DNA from: Taibaiella soli
GTDB taxonomy: Bacteria > Bacteroidota > Bacteroidia > Chitinophagales > Chitinophagaceae
Assembly (NCBI RefSeq): GCF_003236175.1
Contig: NZ_QKTW01000011.1
Span: 124,001 to 188,000 of the forward strand
Length of the DNA stretch: 64,000 nucleotides
Reading direction: 5' to 3'
The translations under genes and the position numbers were made by a program. Shown in pieces: positions 25,809 through 34,302 of this stretch. The first letter of the stretch is position 1; each line of letters begins with the position of its first letter. Under the pieces are notes generated by a model. That model was not told the origin of the DNA and did not search any database. It was given only the letters and a program-made list of their open reading frames with translations.

Positions 25809-26213
25809 ATGGCTTTCAAAGCAATTGCATCGTTTTCTAACGAAAAATTCGAAGTAGAAAACGTACGTTTTGGTCTGTCTCGTCAAATGTCACCAGACGG
25901 CCTTCCTTCTTCTGGCTTCCAACAAAGCCTGATCAACCTGACGATCCGTGTAACGGAGGGTTCTAAGATCATCGAAGATCAGGTAAACAACCTGTACAAG
26001 CCAATCGGCAAAATTGAAATTGAATTCAAAAAAGCAACTGAGGATGCTGCACTTCAAAAAGTGATCCTTGAAAATGCTTACCTGGTAGATGTTCGCCAGG
26101 AATTCAACGCAAACAACGAATCTCCGTTACTGGTTACGCACACTTTCTCGTGCCAGAAACTGCAGATCGATGGTGCTAAACTGGAAGCGTCCACTGACTG
26201 GAGCAAAATCTAA
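25809..26213 (+). CDS. tssD: T6SS tube protein Hcp (TssD)
   Basis: This 134-aa protein is the Bacteroidota TssD/Hcp. MAFKAIASFSNEKFEVENVRFGLSRQMSPDGLPSSG and the C-terminal LLVTHTFSCQKLQIDG are characteristic. Hexamers stack into the tube expelled by the sheath. It lies alone about 95 bp after the reductase gene and is followed by a strong terminator at 26232-26258, which suits a separately transcribed, highly expressed gene. Confidence 0.95.
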   Translation: MAFKAIASFSNEKFEVENVRFGLSRQMSPDGLPSSGFQQSLINLTIRVTEGSKIIEDQVNNLYKPIGKIEIEFKKATEDAALQKVILENAYLVDVRQEFNANNESPLLVTHTFSCQKLQIDGAKLEASTDWSKI

Positions 26214-26231
26214 GCAAACTGTTTTATTGGA

Positions 26232-26258
26232 AAAGCCCGGCAAATTTTGCCGGGCTTT
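26232..26258 (+). terminator. Intrinsic terminator of tssD
   Basis: AAAGCCCGGCAAA and TTTTGCCGGGCTTT form a near-perfect stem, followed by an AT-rich tract containing TTTTTT. It starts 18 bp after the tssD stop. Confidence 0.88.
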
Positions 26259-26389
26259 ATATTTTTTATTGAATGCGGTAATGTGTTAAATGTGAGGGAT
26301 GTGGTAATGGCTCACATTATTATGAAGAAGGTTACTCGCGAAGGTTCAGGTTTTGACTTAACTTTAGGAATCTTGTCAAGATACTACCG

Positions 26390-26515
26390 ATGAAAAAAGT
26401 TTTCCGTTTGCTCTCAATCACTTTAATGCTAGGCTTTTTTGCCCTTAGTTTAAGTTCCTGTTTCACAGCAAAACCGCATGGCTGTGGTTGTGGGATGGAA
26501 GAGCATATGAGATGA
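26390..26515 (+). CDS. Very small lipoprotein (41 aa)
   Basis: An ATG at 26390 opens 41 codons, MKKVFRLLSITLMLGFFALS followed by LSSC and FTAKPHGCGCG. The lysine-rich start, hydrophobic stretch and LSSC lipobox are a complete lipoprotein signal, leaving a mature peptide of about 18 residues with a CGC cluster. Tiny lipoproteins like this are frequent in Bacteroidota and of unknown function. The TAACTTTAG upstream (26359-26367) resembles the -7 element. Confidence 0.6.
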   Translation: MKKVFRLLSITLMLGFFALSLSSCFTAKPHGCGCGMEEHMR

Positions 26516-26554
26516 TAATGGGGAATGATCAATGGTCAATGCCTGCGGCAACTA

Positions 26555-26636
26555 ATAAAAACGTATAAACCTTTCAACGTATAAACGTAGCAACCTGTAA
26601 ACGTATCAACTTTTCAACGTAACAACGTAACTCAAG
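26555..26636. repeat. Degenerate short repeats based on AACGTATMAAC
   Basis: The stretch repeats variants of CAACGTATAAAC six or so times (aacgtataaac, caacgtataaac, taaacgtatcaac, caacgtaacaac). It ends directly before the start of the TPM-domain gene. It resembles the low-complexity intergenic strings found elsewhere in this window (40183-40265, 49785-49850). Confidence 0.6.
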
Positions 26637-27212
26637 GTGTCAAGATTTATTTTACCTTTTTGTCTGATAATGGCCTGCTGTATCAATGTTAACGCGCAAA
26701 CAGCACGCAAGAAACAAACGCGCGCAACACACACTACGGCGCATACGACATCGCAAGCTTCGCTGCAAGCCTACCGTCAGAATTTTTGGAATAATCCGCC
26801 ACAGCCAACTGGCTGGACGAATGACTTTGATGATTTATTTACTGATGAAGAAAAATCCAGACTAGACGGTATGATTTCTCTTTTCCAGCGAGAAACGACA
26901 ATGCAGATTTGTATTGTAACGTTGGACACACTCTGCACTTCGGCAAAAAGGTTTGACAGTTTAGCACTTCACATTGCGAATGTCTGGGGCGTGGGCATGA
27001 AAGATAAAAACAACGGTATCACTATCTGCATTTCCAAAGCTTACCACCGTGTAAGAATTTGTAATGGTAAAGGCATTAAGCAGATTTTATCCGATAGCCA
27101 AACCAAGCAAATCCTCGACGCTCATTTTCTCCCAGCGTACAAAAAAGATCAGTATTTCCAGGGGACATGGGATGGCGTTACGGCACTGATAGAAGTGCTG
27201 AAACAGGGGTAA
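26637..27212 (+). CDS. Exported TPM-domain protein
   Basis: This 191-aa protein probably starts at GTG 26637, giving a clear signal peptide (SRFILPFCLIMACCINVNAQ). The mature part is a single TPM (TLP18.3/Psb32/MOLO-1) domain: LTDEEKSRLDGMISLFQRETTMQICIVTLDT, then GVGMKDKNNGITICISKAYHRVRICNGKGI and the terminal GTWDGVTALIEVL. TPM proteins are periplasmic or membrane-associated; some bind calcium or show phosphatase activity. The usual C-terminal transmembrane segment of bacterial TPM proteins is absent. A terminator follows at 27334-27366. Confidence 0.82.
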   Translation: MSRFILPFCLIMACCINVNAQTARKKQTRATHTTAHTTSQASLQAYRQNFWNNPPQPTGWTNDFDDLFTDEEKSRLDGMISLFQRETTMQICIVTLDTLCTSAKRFDSLALHIANVWGVGMKDKNNGITICISKAYHRVRICNGKGIKQILSDSQTKQILDAHFLPAYKKDQYFQGTWDGVTALIEVLKQG

Positions 27213-27333
27213 GGGCTTTATAGCAGGAAGTTTTTCCCCGTAACGCACACCACGTCGCGACGATAATATTTTTCCAAAATTCCGACCGAATCTTAGACTT
27301 TAGGATTTCTAAGTCGAGCTTAAAAAATTCTCG

Positions 27334-27366
27334 AAGACTGCCTCAAAATAAGAGGTAGTCTTTTTT
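27334..27366 (+). terminator. Intrinsic terminator after the TPM gene
   Basis: AAGACTGCCTC (27334-27344) pairs with GAGGTAGTCTT (27352-27362) with one mismatch, followed by six T. Confidence 0.75.
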
Positions 27367-27449
27367 GTTAGTCATTTAGCATGGCGAAAACCACTAACCG
27401 TCAACCTTTAACATGACCCTATCGTCCACCTCCTTCCCCTTCGCAATTA

Positions 27450-27487
27450 TTTGTCACCTCGCATAACATAAAACTCCAATAAATTTG
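27450..27487 (+). promoter_or_regulatory. Candidate promoter of the PI-PLC/tachylectin gene
   Basis: TTTG at 27450-27453 and TAAATTTG at 27480-27487 match the Bacteroidota elements, with a 26-nt spacer that is slightly long. The box ends 32 bp before the ATG. Confidence 0.5.
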
Positions 27488-27519
27488 TCCTTCATCATCA
27501 TTAAACAAGATAAAACATC

Positions 27520-30186
27520 ATGGAAGCACAGAACCTCGCGCAAATCACCGATGCGCTCCGCTCAACACCATTTAGAAACGACAATCTGCCCATTCAGCTG
27601 GCAAATTTTATTCAGGAATTGGAAACCCGCGCCGCCACACCTCCTGCAGACGCGCCCGCACTTCCGAATGCAAGCGATCTTTATCGCCCTTATGTGCACG
27701 AAGCCACCATAGAACCAGGCTTTGAAGCTCATTGCTTTAAACAGCATGTAGACCTTTATCAGGCCAACTGTCTTGTTGTAAAATTCACTCCTAACTACCC
27801 TTTCAAAGCGCTGGATATGGTCGTTCTTTCTCCGAAAGAGGACTTATCTTTTGACGAACTGCTTGATGAAAATAAAGCTGCTTATGCGCAAAACGTTTTA
27901 GACATCGTTCAGCCATTGGACCTCAGAGATCAACCATGGTTTACCAACATTACGGAATCAAAAGCCAAAAGCGGCGCGATTTACGTTCACTATTTCTATT
28001 TCGTTCCGGAAGAAAATGACGCGAAAAAAATCAGCCGTAAACATGTGCATTTCAAAGTTTACGATCCGGCGAATGAACTACCACAACCGGAACTAATCGC
28101 AAATGCGGAAGAAATAATCCGGTCACAAAAACGTGGTTCTTCCCAGAAGGATTCAGAGCCTACTTATGTACCTGATTTCAATGTCAATGCAGCACTCTCT
28201 GCAGCGGTTACTACCAATACAGCCATCCCTTACAAACGCCTGTTCATTACGCTGGCGGGCTCTGGCACTTCTACATGGAAGCCGCTACAACAATTGTTCG
28301 CCTGCATCAATGTAGATATGGACGGCAATACACCAGGCAAATACGATTATATCGCACTCGCCGATCATAAGCCAACGCATGCAAAAGATTACATGACTGG
28401 CTGCTGGCAATATGTGTCAAGCCTCGGTGCTGAAGGTTATGTAACCAGTGAGTGGTGTGTAAAAAGCGTCAATATGGACCTTTCCATTGCCGATTTTGAA
28501 ATGCTGGAAAAGCTGTACATTTTTTACGGAGGCTGGGTAAACGGTGCGTGGGCCATCATCGGCGATCCGGTTCCGTTCAAAGCACAGCTACATTGGATGA
28601 CTGATACGCTGCCGGATATCGGCCAGTATCGTCTTCATGAAATAGCGATTCCGGGCACGCATGATTCCGGCACTTACGACATGTATGCGAAGGGTTTCAC
28701 CATCAATGGTCAGGCTCAGAATATGGATTTTACCGGGCAGCTTACACTGGGTATCCGTTATTTCGACTGTCGCTTCGAGAAATGGTCCGGGCATACGGTT
28801 CCTTACTATTTCTATCACAGCGTAGCTAAGACCTGGACAACGATTGAAGATCTTGTCAAAAATCTTAAAACATTTTTCGCTACGAATCACTCACAGGACA
28901 TTGTAATCCTGGACTTCACACATTTCAGCGCATTCGAGCGCAATACAACAACCGACGATTATACCGCGCTTTTCAACTATATCAAATCAGATGCGGATCT
29001 TTCCAAAATACTGATGACGCCTAATGAAGCCAGAGATCTGACGATTAATCAACTGCACGGACTTGACAAACGGATACTCATGCTGGCGGGTGATGATGAT
29101 GTAAATGTGGCTAAAGAAGTCGATGCCATACGCGCTGCTTTTAATCTCGGACAATCCATCAATCTCACATCTCAATGGCCGGAAACACATGATCTGACGG
29201 ACCTGAAAACCAAACTGGACAAACAGATCAAGGATAATGCCGGACAAAACTTCATGTGGAATTTACAGGGTATTCTGACACCGAGAGCTCTTGACTCACT
29301 CGCATGGTGGGCACAGGAATTATATCCGCTGCTGCGTAAATGGATGGTCAATGACTGGCCGACTACAACCAATGTGGTGATGTGTGATTTTCCGGGCGGA
29401 ACGGATATTGTACATGCGGCACAGCAAAGCAATAGTATCCGCAATGCTTCCCGGACAGACGGCAACATCTACTGGTATGAAGATAAGGGCTGGAATAATC
29501 CTGCTAACGGCGGTATTGACGGCAAAACCGAAATCGGCATTGGTGGCTGGAAAGCGTTTAAAGCTGTTTTCTCTGCAAACAACGGACAGATTTTTACCAT
29601 CAGCTGGAACGGTACGCTTCAATGCTATCACGATGCAAACTGGCAGCAAGCAATCCCGCAAACACTGAAAAATCCTGCACTTGTGTCTTCTTCAGACTGG
29701 CAGAATTACCGTCAGGTATTCGCAAGTGTTGACGGCAATGTATATGCGATCGTAGGAAATTTTGAATCGTGGGGAACCGGAAAGCTGATGCGCTGGAACA
29801 TCACCGCTCCTAATACGCTGGGCACCGGAAAACTGATTGATGCAGGCTGGGAAGATTGCCGGATAGCGTTTGCATCCAGCGGAGGAACAATTTATAAGAT
29901 CATCGGAAACTATATGTCACCGGGTACGGGCAAGCTGATCCGTTATACCGATAATGGCGGCGACAAATTAGGACAAGGTGTGGAAATTGATGGCGGCTGG
30001 GAAAACTACCGTCTTGCTTTTGCATCAGGCAATGGCTTGATCTATGCAATTAACGCCAACGGAGAATTGTGGCGCTGGCGTGATACCGGTGTTGCCAAAC
30101 TTGCCAACGGTATACTGATCGCTGAGGGATGGGCCAATGTACGCATGGCAACGGCTACCAATGACGGCAGAATCTACGCAATCTGA
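27520..30186 (+). CDS. PI-PLC X-domain protein with tachylectin-like propeller, candidate lipase effector or toxin
   Basis: This 888-aa protein has no signal peptide. Residues 1-375 are unassigned. About 376-660 match the PI-specific phospholipase C X domain: YRLHEIAIPGTHDSG with H381, GIRYFDCRF, and the second catalytic His in FYHS (H433). The C-terminal 225 residues are a tachylectin-2-like beta-propeller with about five blades (GWKAFKAVFSANNGQIF, GWENYRLAFASGNGLIYAI, GWANVRMATATNDGRIYAI), a sugar-binding fold. The product would cleave glycerophospholipids or PI-type lipids after binding a glycan surface. Lack of a secretion signal and its place one short gene cluster after tssD make T6SS export plausible, but no PAAR or VgrG motif is present. 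It stands alone between its own promoter and terminator. Confidence 0.8.
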   Translation: MEAQNLAQITDALRSTPFRNDNLPIQLANFIQELETRAATPPADAPALPNASDLYRPYVHEATIEPGFEAHCFKQHVDLYQANCLVVKFTPNYPFKALDMVVLSPKEDLSFDELLDENKAAYAQNVLDIVQPLDLRDQPWFTNITESKAKSGAIYVHYFYFVPEENDAKKISRKHVHFKVYDPANELPQPELIANAEEIIRSQKRGSSQKDSEPTYVPDFNVNAALSAAVTTNTAIPYKRLFITLAGSGTSTWKPLQQLFACINVDMDGNTPGKYDYIALADHKPTHAKDYMTGCWQYVSSLGAEGYVTSEWCVKSVNMDLSIADFEMLEKLYIFYGGWVNGAWAIIGDPVPFKAQLHWMTDTLPDIGQYRLHEIAIPGTHDSGTYDMYAKGFTINGQAQNMDFTGQLTLGIRYFDCRFEKWSGHTVPYYFYHSVAKTWTTIEDLVKNLKTFFATNHSQDIVILDFTHFSAFERNTTTDDYTALFNYIKSDADLSKILMTPNEARDLTINQLHGLDKRILMLAGDDDVNVAKEVDAIRAAFNLGQSINLTSQWPETHDLTDLKTKLDKQIKDNAGQNFMWNLQGILTPRALDSLAWWAQELYPLLRKWMVNDWPTTTNVVMCDFPGGTDIVHAAQQSNSIRNASRTDGNIYWYEDKGWNNPANGGIDGKTEIGIGGWKAFKAVFSANNGQIFTISWNGTLQCYHDANWQQAIPQTLKNPALVSSSDWQNYRQVFASVDGNVYAIVGNFESWGTGKLMRWNITAPNTLGTGKLIDAGWEDCRIAFASSGGTIYKIIGNYMSPGTGKLIRYTDNGGDKLGQGVEIDGGWENYRLAFASGNGLIYAINANGELWRWRDTGVAKLANGILIAEGWANVRMATATNDGRIYAI

Positions 30187-30226
30187 TAATTTATCTCGCA
30201 GCACGCTTAGTGACACAGCGATGAAG

Positions 30227-30256
30227 AGGTAAAGGACTTTCCTTTACCTTTTTTTA
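30227..30256 (+). terminator. Intrinsic terminator of the PI-PLC gene
   Basis: AGGTAAAGG (30227-30235) pairs with CCTTTACCT (30241-30249), followed by TTTTTTTATTT. Confidence 0.85.
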
Positions 30257-30377
30257 TTTGTGTCGCATCCGGTGAAACTTAAAATTCAACGCTAAAAAAC
30301 AAAGGACAAATGATCGAAGACCATTTGCCCTTTTAATTTATTCACCGTTCACCTTATCGACCTGTTTAACCATGAAG

Positions 30378-31310
30378 CTAAAACATACGTCTCATGCCGC
30401 CTGTATGTTTATGGTAGCGTGTTCTGCCACCACGGCCGCCACTACCGCGCCAGCCGCCGCCGTCTTTCCAGTCGCGCGAATGTTGCATATGCCCGATACC
30501 TATAGTAAAAACATGATCGCCCTGCATATTCAACGTAGTAGTTGTTGCTGCTACAGTGCTCTTGTAATCCTTTGCTATTGTGAATTTGCCTGGCATGTAA
30601 GAAACCCTGATTTTCCAACAGCCCATAAGATAAACACCAAAAGATGCATATACCAAAGGCGCCACTTTAAAACACTGTCCCAGGTCGGCAAAATTATAAT
30701 CAGAGAGACCAAGCATTGGCATCGCTCCGGCGCCCACCGCAAAGCAAGTCCTGCTTTCCGGTTGAAAATCCACATCGCAGCCCCATTTATAATCGAGTGT
30801 AATTGGTACACCAATTTGCCAATATAAAGGTTGCTGTGTTACAACATTGAGTGTACTATTATCAAAGGTTTGAATTTGGTAATGCAACATATCGACTTGT
30901 ATGCCGACAGACAACGAGAGAATGCTATTCATCCCCAAACGGGAAATCAAATGGTTTGAATTGCCATTCAGGTGCAAACTCAGCAACCCTTTTGCCGCGC
31001 CCATAATAGTAGTATCGTGGCTGGGTTCGTTAATATTTGGAATTGCTGTGTACTGGCTGCGTTGTGAATAAGTCACAGGCCCCGACATTGAGATACCTAA
31101 AGAAGCCTCGTCTTTCCACCATTTACAGAGATTTTGTCCTTCTGATTTTGCTTTTTTGTAAGCGAGCAAGGCACGCTGTCTGGTACGCTCATTTTGCCGC
31201 CCCAAATCAAAAACGGTCGTTTGTCCCATTGGACCGTATTGCGCAAATGTGTGGAATGCTAACATGCATAGCAATGCCGCTACTGCGAAAAATTTATTAT
31301 TAAACTTCAT
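30378..31310 (-). CDS. Exported protein, probable outer-membrane beta-barrel
   Basis: This 310-aa protein has a signal peptide (FFAVAALLCMLAFHTFAQ). The mature part alternates short beta-strand-like segments with glycine and aromatic residues (GISMSGPVTYSQRSQY, KGLLSLHLNGNSNHLISRLG, VASFGVYLMGCWKIRVSYMPG-like region), which suggests a small outer-membrane barrel. The C-terminus is unusual, rich in Gly, Arg and His (GGGWRGSGGRGGRTRYHKHTGG) and ends RMF, an aromatic terminal residue typical of barrels. I do not recognise a named family. No neighbour suggests a function. Confidence 0.6.
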   Translation of the reverse strand: MKFNNKFFAVAALLCMLAFHTFAQYGPMGQTTVFDLGRQNERTRQRALLAYKKAKSEGQNLCKWWKDEASLGISMSGPVTYSQRSQYTAIPNINEPSHDTTIMGAAKGLLSLHLNGNSNHLISRLGMNSILSLSVGIQVDMLHYQIQTFDNSTLNVVTQQPLYWQIGVPITLDYKWGCDVDFQPESRTCFAVGAGAMPMLGLSDYNFADLGQCFKVAPLVYASFGVYLMGCWKIRVSYMPGKFTIAKDYKSTVAATTTTLNMQGDHVFTIGIGHMQHSRDWKDGGGWRGSGGRGGRTRYHKHTGGMRRMF

Positions 31311-31437
31311 AAACTGACCTTGATAGGGCTAACCCGTTTTATTTTGATGGGCGCGAAAGTACAGAAATAGGAATAGGAAGATCTAACAAGTTTTGGGGAG
31401 TTCTGTAAGCCAGACCGAAGAACTGCTTAGCTTATAA

Positions 31438-32310
31438 CTACTTAAAGCTTTTAATATAATTGATTACTGCGAAAATTTGTTCCTTATCTAGTCTTTCAAA
31501 ATTGGGATGTTTTATCTGCCCATATTTTTCATAAAGCGCAATGGCATCTTTATTCCCCTCTGCAATCAACGTATCTCCGTTAGTAACCATTTTTACCAAC
31601 CATTCATTATTTCTACGTTTAGCTATTCCTGCTAGTTTCGGACCTGCGATATCCACATTGGCGCCATGACATTGGGCACATTCACGCAGAAAAATTGCCT
31701 TTCCTAAAGGCTGCTCTTCCGCATTGAGCCGACCATATAAAACAGTGTCTACAATTACAAGATCTGTTTCGACCCCTTTCACCAGATCCACTGTATAAGC
31801 AAGCTTTCCGTTGAAGTATTCCTTCTTTGTTGCATAGTCATCATTACTACCCCATAGCGTTGTCTTGTCAACAAAAATCTCTTCTTCTTTCAACGTGCCG
31901 GTTTTGTTATAACGTTTCCAGATGCCGGTTTTAAATTTATTTGTACAGAATTTCTCCCAATCGGTTTGTCCGTTGGGATAGTTCACATACAGCCTCCCTT
32001 CAGGAACACCATCTTTCCAGAAAGCAAATGTTTGAACGATCCCATTTTCATAATACGAAATCTCCGCGCCCTCCATTCGAGAAGTAATGGCACTTATTCT
32101 ACAACGTCTATTCTTACCAAGCACGTTCCCGCTTTCATAATATTGCGTCAAATCAACGCAATTACAACTACTATCAAATCTCATCTCCCATTCCACTTGC
32201 CCAGACGGATAACAGTGCTTCTCCACTGACTTTTTTTGCCCGTAAACCCAAATCGCGCATGTAAACGGCACAAACAGGATGTATTTTTTAGTTTGTTTTG
32301 ATAAAGTCAT
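31438..32310 (-). CDS. Exported MORN-like/YwqK repeat protein fused to a class I cytochrome c domain
   Basis: I choose the ATG at 32310 (290 aa) over an upstream GTG, because it gives a clean signal peptide (MTLSKQTKKYILFVPFTC, cut near VYG-Q). Residues of about 30-185 hold toxin-antitoxin YwqK/MORN-like repeats (YPSGQVEWEMRF, YYENGIVQTFAFWKDG, NYPNGQTDWEKF). The C-terminal 90 residues form a cytochrome c domain with the haem motif CAQCH, preceded by GKAIFLRECAQCHG and followed by GPKLAGIAKRR, with LDKEQIFAVINYIKSF at the end. It is therefore a periplasmic electron-transfer module fused to a repeat domain more often seen as a stand-alone protein. The redox partner is unknown. Confidence 0.78.
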   Translation of the reverse strand: MTLSKQTKKYILFVPFTCAIWVYGQKKSVEKHCYPSGQVEWEMRFDSSCNCVDLTQYYESGNVLGKNRRCRISAITSRMEGAEISYYENGIVQTFAFWKDGVPEGRLYVNYPNGQTDWEKFCTNKFKTGIWKRYNKTGTLKEEEIFVDKTTLWGSNDDYATKKEYFNGKLAYTVDLVKGVETDLVIVDTVLYGRLNAEEQPLGKAIFLRECAQCHGANVDIAGPKLAGIAKRRNNEWLVKMVTNGDTLIAEGNKDAIALYEKYGQIKHPNFERLDKEQIFAVINYIKSFK

Positions 32311-32394
32311 AGGCTGCAGGCTTCGCACCCAAATTAAAAAAATTTATTCTGCAAAAAGCAGCGATATCGCATGGTCTGACAGACATCACTGAAA

Positions 32395-32475
32395 ATTCTC
32401 CATTGTCAACTGCCCATTGTCCATTGAAAAGTCTATCTGACCACAATTCACTATTGACCATTCACCATTGACCAT
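32395..32475. repeat. Low-complexity intergenic string of CCATTGACCATT-type units
   Basis: Imperfect repeats of (T)CCATTGTCAAC, CACTATTGACC, ATTCACCATTGACCATT occupy the gap before the UbiA-like gene. A reverse-complement-like version (ATGGTCAATGGTGAATGGTC) occurs at 44832-44856. Confidence 0.55.
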
Positions 32476-32507
32476 TACTTTTGTACTGGCGACATTTTAC
32501 TGCGGGC

Positions 32508-33422
32508 ATGTTCAATAAACTGGTACAATTCATATTTTTCGGTAACTACTTTGTAGGGCTGCTCACGATAGCACTTGCATTAGAAACCGCGTACCAGTTA
32601 CAAATACCGTTTAACTCTCCCGCTTTCTATGCGCTGGCATTTATGGTAGTGGTACTTTATTATACCTATGCCTATTCGGGTGTAATGAAACCAACGGCCA
32701 CCAATAATCCACGTACGCTTTGGTACCGGAAACACTATCAGTTTGTAAAAATCAGTCAATGGACATTGCTGGCAGCTTGCAGTGCTTTGGGCCTTTGGTA
32801 TATCGTTCATAATTTCGAAGGCATCATTAAGCTGCCGCTCTATTATTGGCTTATTCTGGGAGCAGTGGGCGTTGCAGGATCTTTATATTATGGCATTATG
32901 CCACATGCACTCGCTAAATTTAATCTCCGTAATTCGGGATTGCTAAAGGCCTTTGTAATTGGTTTTGTATGGGCCTGTTGGGTCGATATAATACCTGTAA
33001 CAGCACTCCGCATCGAACGGCAATTCGATATTCCCGAACCAGGCTTTCTGCTTTGGAGCTTTATCAAAAACTGGATGTTCTGCACAGTGAACGCAATTAT
33101 GTTTGACATCAAGGATTATGCAGATGATAGTAATCGTCAGCTCAAAACTTTTGTAGTGCGTATGGGACTCAGGAAAACAATTTTCTATGTACTGTTGCCA
33201 CTCCTGGTTATAGGTGTAATATCACTCGCGGTATTTGCGTATTTCCGTCACTTCGGATTACCGACATTTCTCCTGAATCTGATCCCATTTGTTTGCCTGA
33301 TCTGGGTGGCTTATTCATTGCATAACCGCAAACCCATTTTATACTATCTCATCGTGATTGATGGTTTGCTTTTACTCAAAGCAATCTGTGGCATCTTAGG
33401 CGCACTGGTCAGAAATATCTGA
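32508..33422 (+). CDS. UbiA-like polyprenyltransferase homologue
   Basis: The ATG at 32508 gives 304 aa; the open frame begins at a TTG further up. About eight hydrophobic helices are visible. The second conserved aspartate motif of UbiA enzymes is present as DIKDYADDSNRQLKTF, preceded by NAIMF. The first motif (NDxxDxxxD) is not recognisable in the equivalent early helix, where NYFVGLLTIALALETAYQL stands instead. The protein may have altered substrate use or have lost prenyl-diphosphate binding. A SAM methyltransferase gene is encoded convergently next to it, which recalls quinone-type biosynthesis, but no other such gene is nearby. Confidence 0.68.
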   Translation: MFNKLVQFIFFGNYFVGLLTIALALETAYQLQIPFNSPAFYALAFMVVVLYYTYAYSGVMKPTATNNPRTLWYRKHYQFVKISQWTLLAACSALGLWYIVHNFEGIIKLPLYYWLILGAVGVAGSLYYGIMPHALAKFNLRNSGLLKAFVIGFVWACWVDIIPVTALRIERQFDIPEPGFLLWSFIKNWMFCTVNAIMFDIKDYADDSNRQLKTFVVRMGLRKTIFYVLLPLLVIGVISLAVFAYFRHFGLPTFLLNLIPFVCLIWVAYSLHNRKPILYYLIVIDGLLLLKAICGILGALVRNI

Positions 33423-33533
33423 GGTTTCTATTGCTAAAATCTGATTTGTAACTGAAGAAGTAAATGGTGAATAATCAGTGCGAGTACACATGTTGTCACG
33501 CTTTCACGAGACTTCTCCAGCGTGCAATGGCAT

Positions 33534-34190
33534 TTAGGCTGACACGGCATCATTATTAACTGCCAATTTTCTATAAACGATCGCCCCGATGAATCCCTTA
33601 TATCTTTCCGTTTTGAATAGTACTTCATAACCGGCATTTCTAAAAAGCACAGTCATATCTACCAAATGAGTGGCTTCTACTTTACTGACGAATCTAAAAA
33701 ACAAAAGCATAGACTGCAACATTATCCGCTGCCACCAACCATGTGTATCTGTGTATTGAAAATCGATGTATAACCATCTGCCTGATGGGTTCAGCCAGTT
33801 ATTCAACAGTGTGAATACGGTACGTCCTTTATCTTCTTTAAAATTATCAAACAGAAAAGCGGTGAATATAATGTCAAATGAAGCCGCATTAAATTGGCAA
33901 TTCTCAATAGCACTTTGTATAAATACCACTTCATTTTCGCCCACGTTTCTCTGTTTGGAAAGTTCGAGCATGTTCGCCGAAATCTCCACGTAAGTGATTT
34001 GTAATCCGGAAGGGAAAAGCTTTGTGAGTTCTTCTAACACCCAGCCCGTGCCACCACCAATAATCAATATCCGGTTACCCTTTTCAATGTATGGCAACAA
34101 TGCGATCTGCGCTTTCACCTGTGCACGACCAAATACCATACGACTCAACAGGTCGTACATCGAGGCGATTTTGTCGTAGTTATTGCGCAT
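33534..34190 (-). CDS. Class I SAM-dependent methyltransferase (UbiE-like)
   Basis: This 218-aa protein has the class I methyltransferase fold: motif I RILIIGGGTGWVLEEL, the acidic strand ITYVEISANMLELS, and FDIIFTAFLFDNF at the motif IV region. The N-terminal NNYDKIASMYDLLSRMVFG is like that of UbiE/MenG and related lipid or quinone methyltransferases. The real substrate is unknown. Its start has TAAATTTG four bases upstream of ATG (34195-34202), so the mRNA may be leaderless. The gene converges on the UbiA-like gene. Confidence 0.82.
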   Translation of the reverse strand: MRNNYDKIASMYDLLSRMVFGRAQVKAQIALLPYIEKGNRILIIGGGTGWVLEELTKLFPSGLQITYVEISANMLELSKQRNVGENEVVFIQSAIENCQFNAASFDIIFTAFLFDNFKEDKGRTVFTLLNNWLNPSGRWLYIDFQYTDTHGWWQRIMLQSMLLFFRFVSKVEATHLVDMTVLFRNAGYEVLFKTERYKGFIGAIVYRKLAVNNDAVSA

Positions 34191-34194
34191 GGAC

Positions 34195-34202
34195 CAAATT
34201 TA
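34195..34202 (-). promoter_or_regulatory. -7 element TAAATTTG four bases before the methyltransferase ATG
   Basis: Read on the minus strand, TAAATTTG-GTCC-ATG. Transcription from such an element would begin at or near the start codon, giving a leaderless message. No convincing TTTG at -33 is seen. Confidence 0.5.
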
Positions 34203-34302
34203 GCCATTCGTTCTGAAATACTGGAACGGCAAAAACTTCAAACTGACAAAACGTATGTTTCGATATGCCGCCTATGGAGCCATCGACACAGTTGAAAACT
34301 AT

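Larger units (their letters stand above)
27213..27519. other. Intergenic region between the TPM gene and the PI-PLC gene
   Basis: It holds a small hairpin CTTAGA...TCTAAG near 27292-27313, the terminator at 27334-27366 and a candidate promoter for the next gene at 27450-27487. I see no further gene. Confidence 0.6.
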
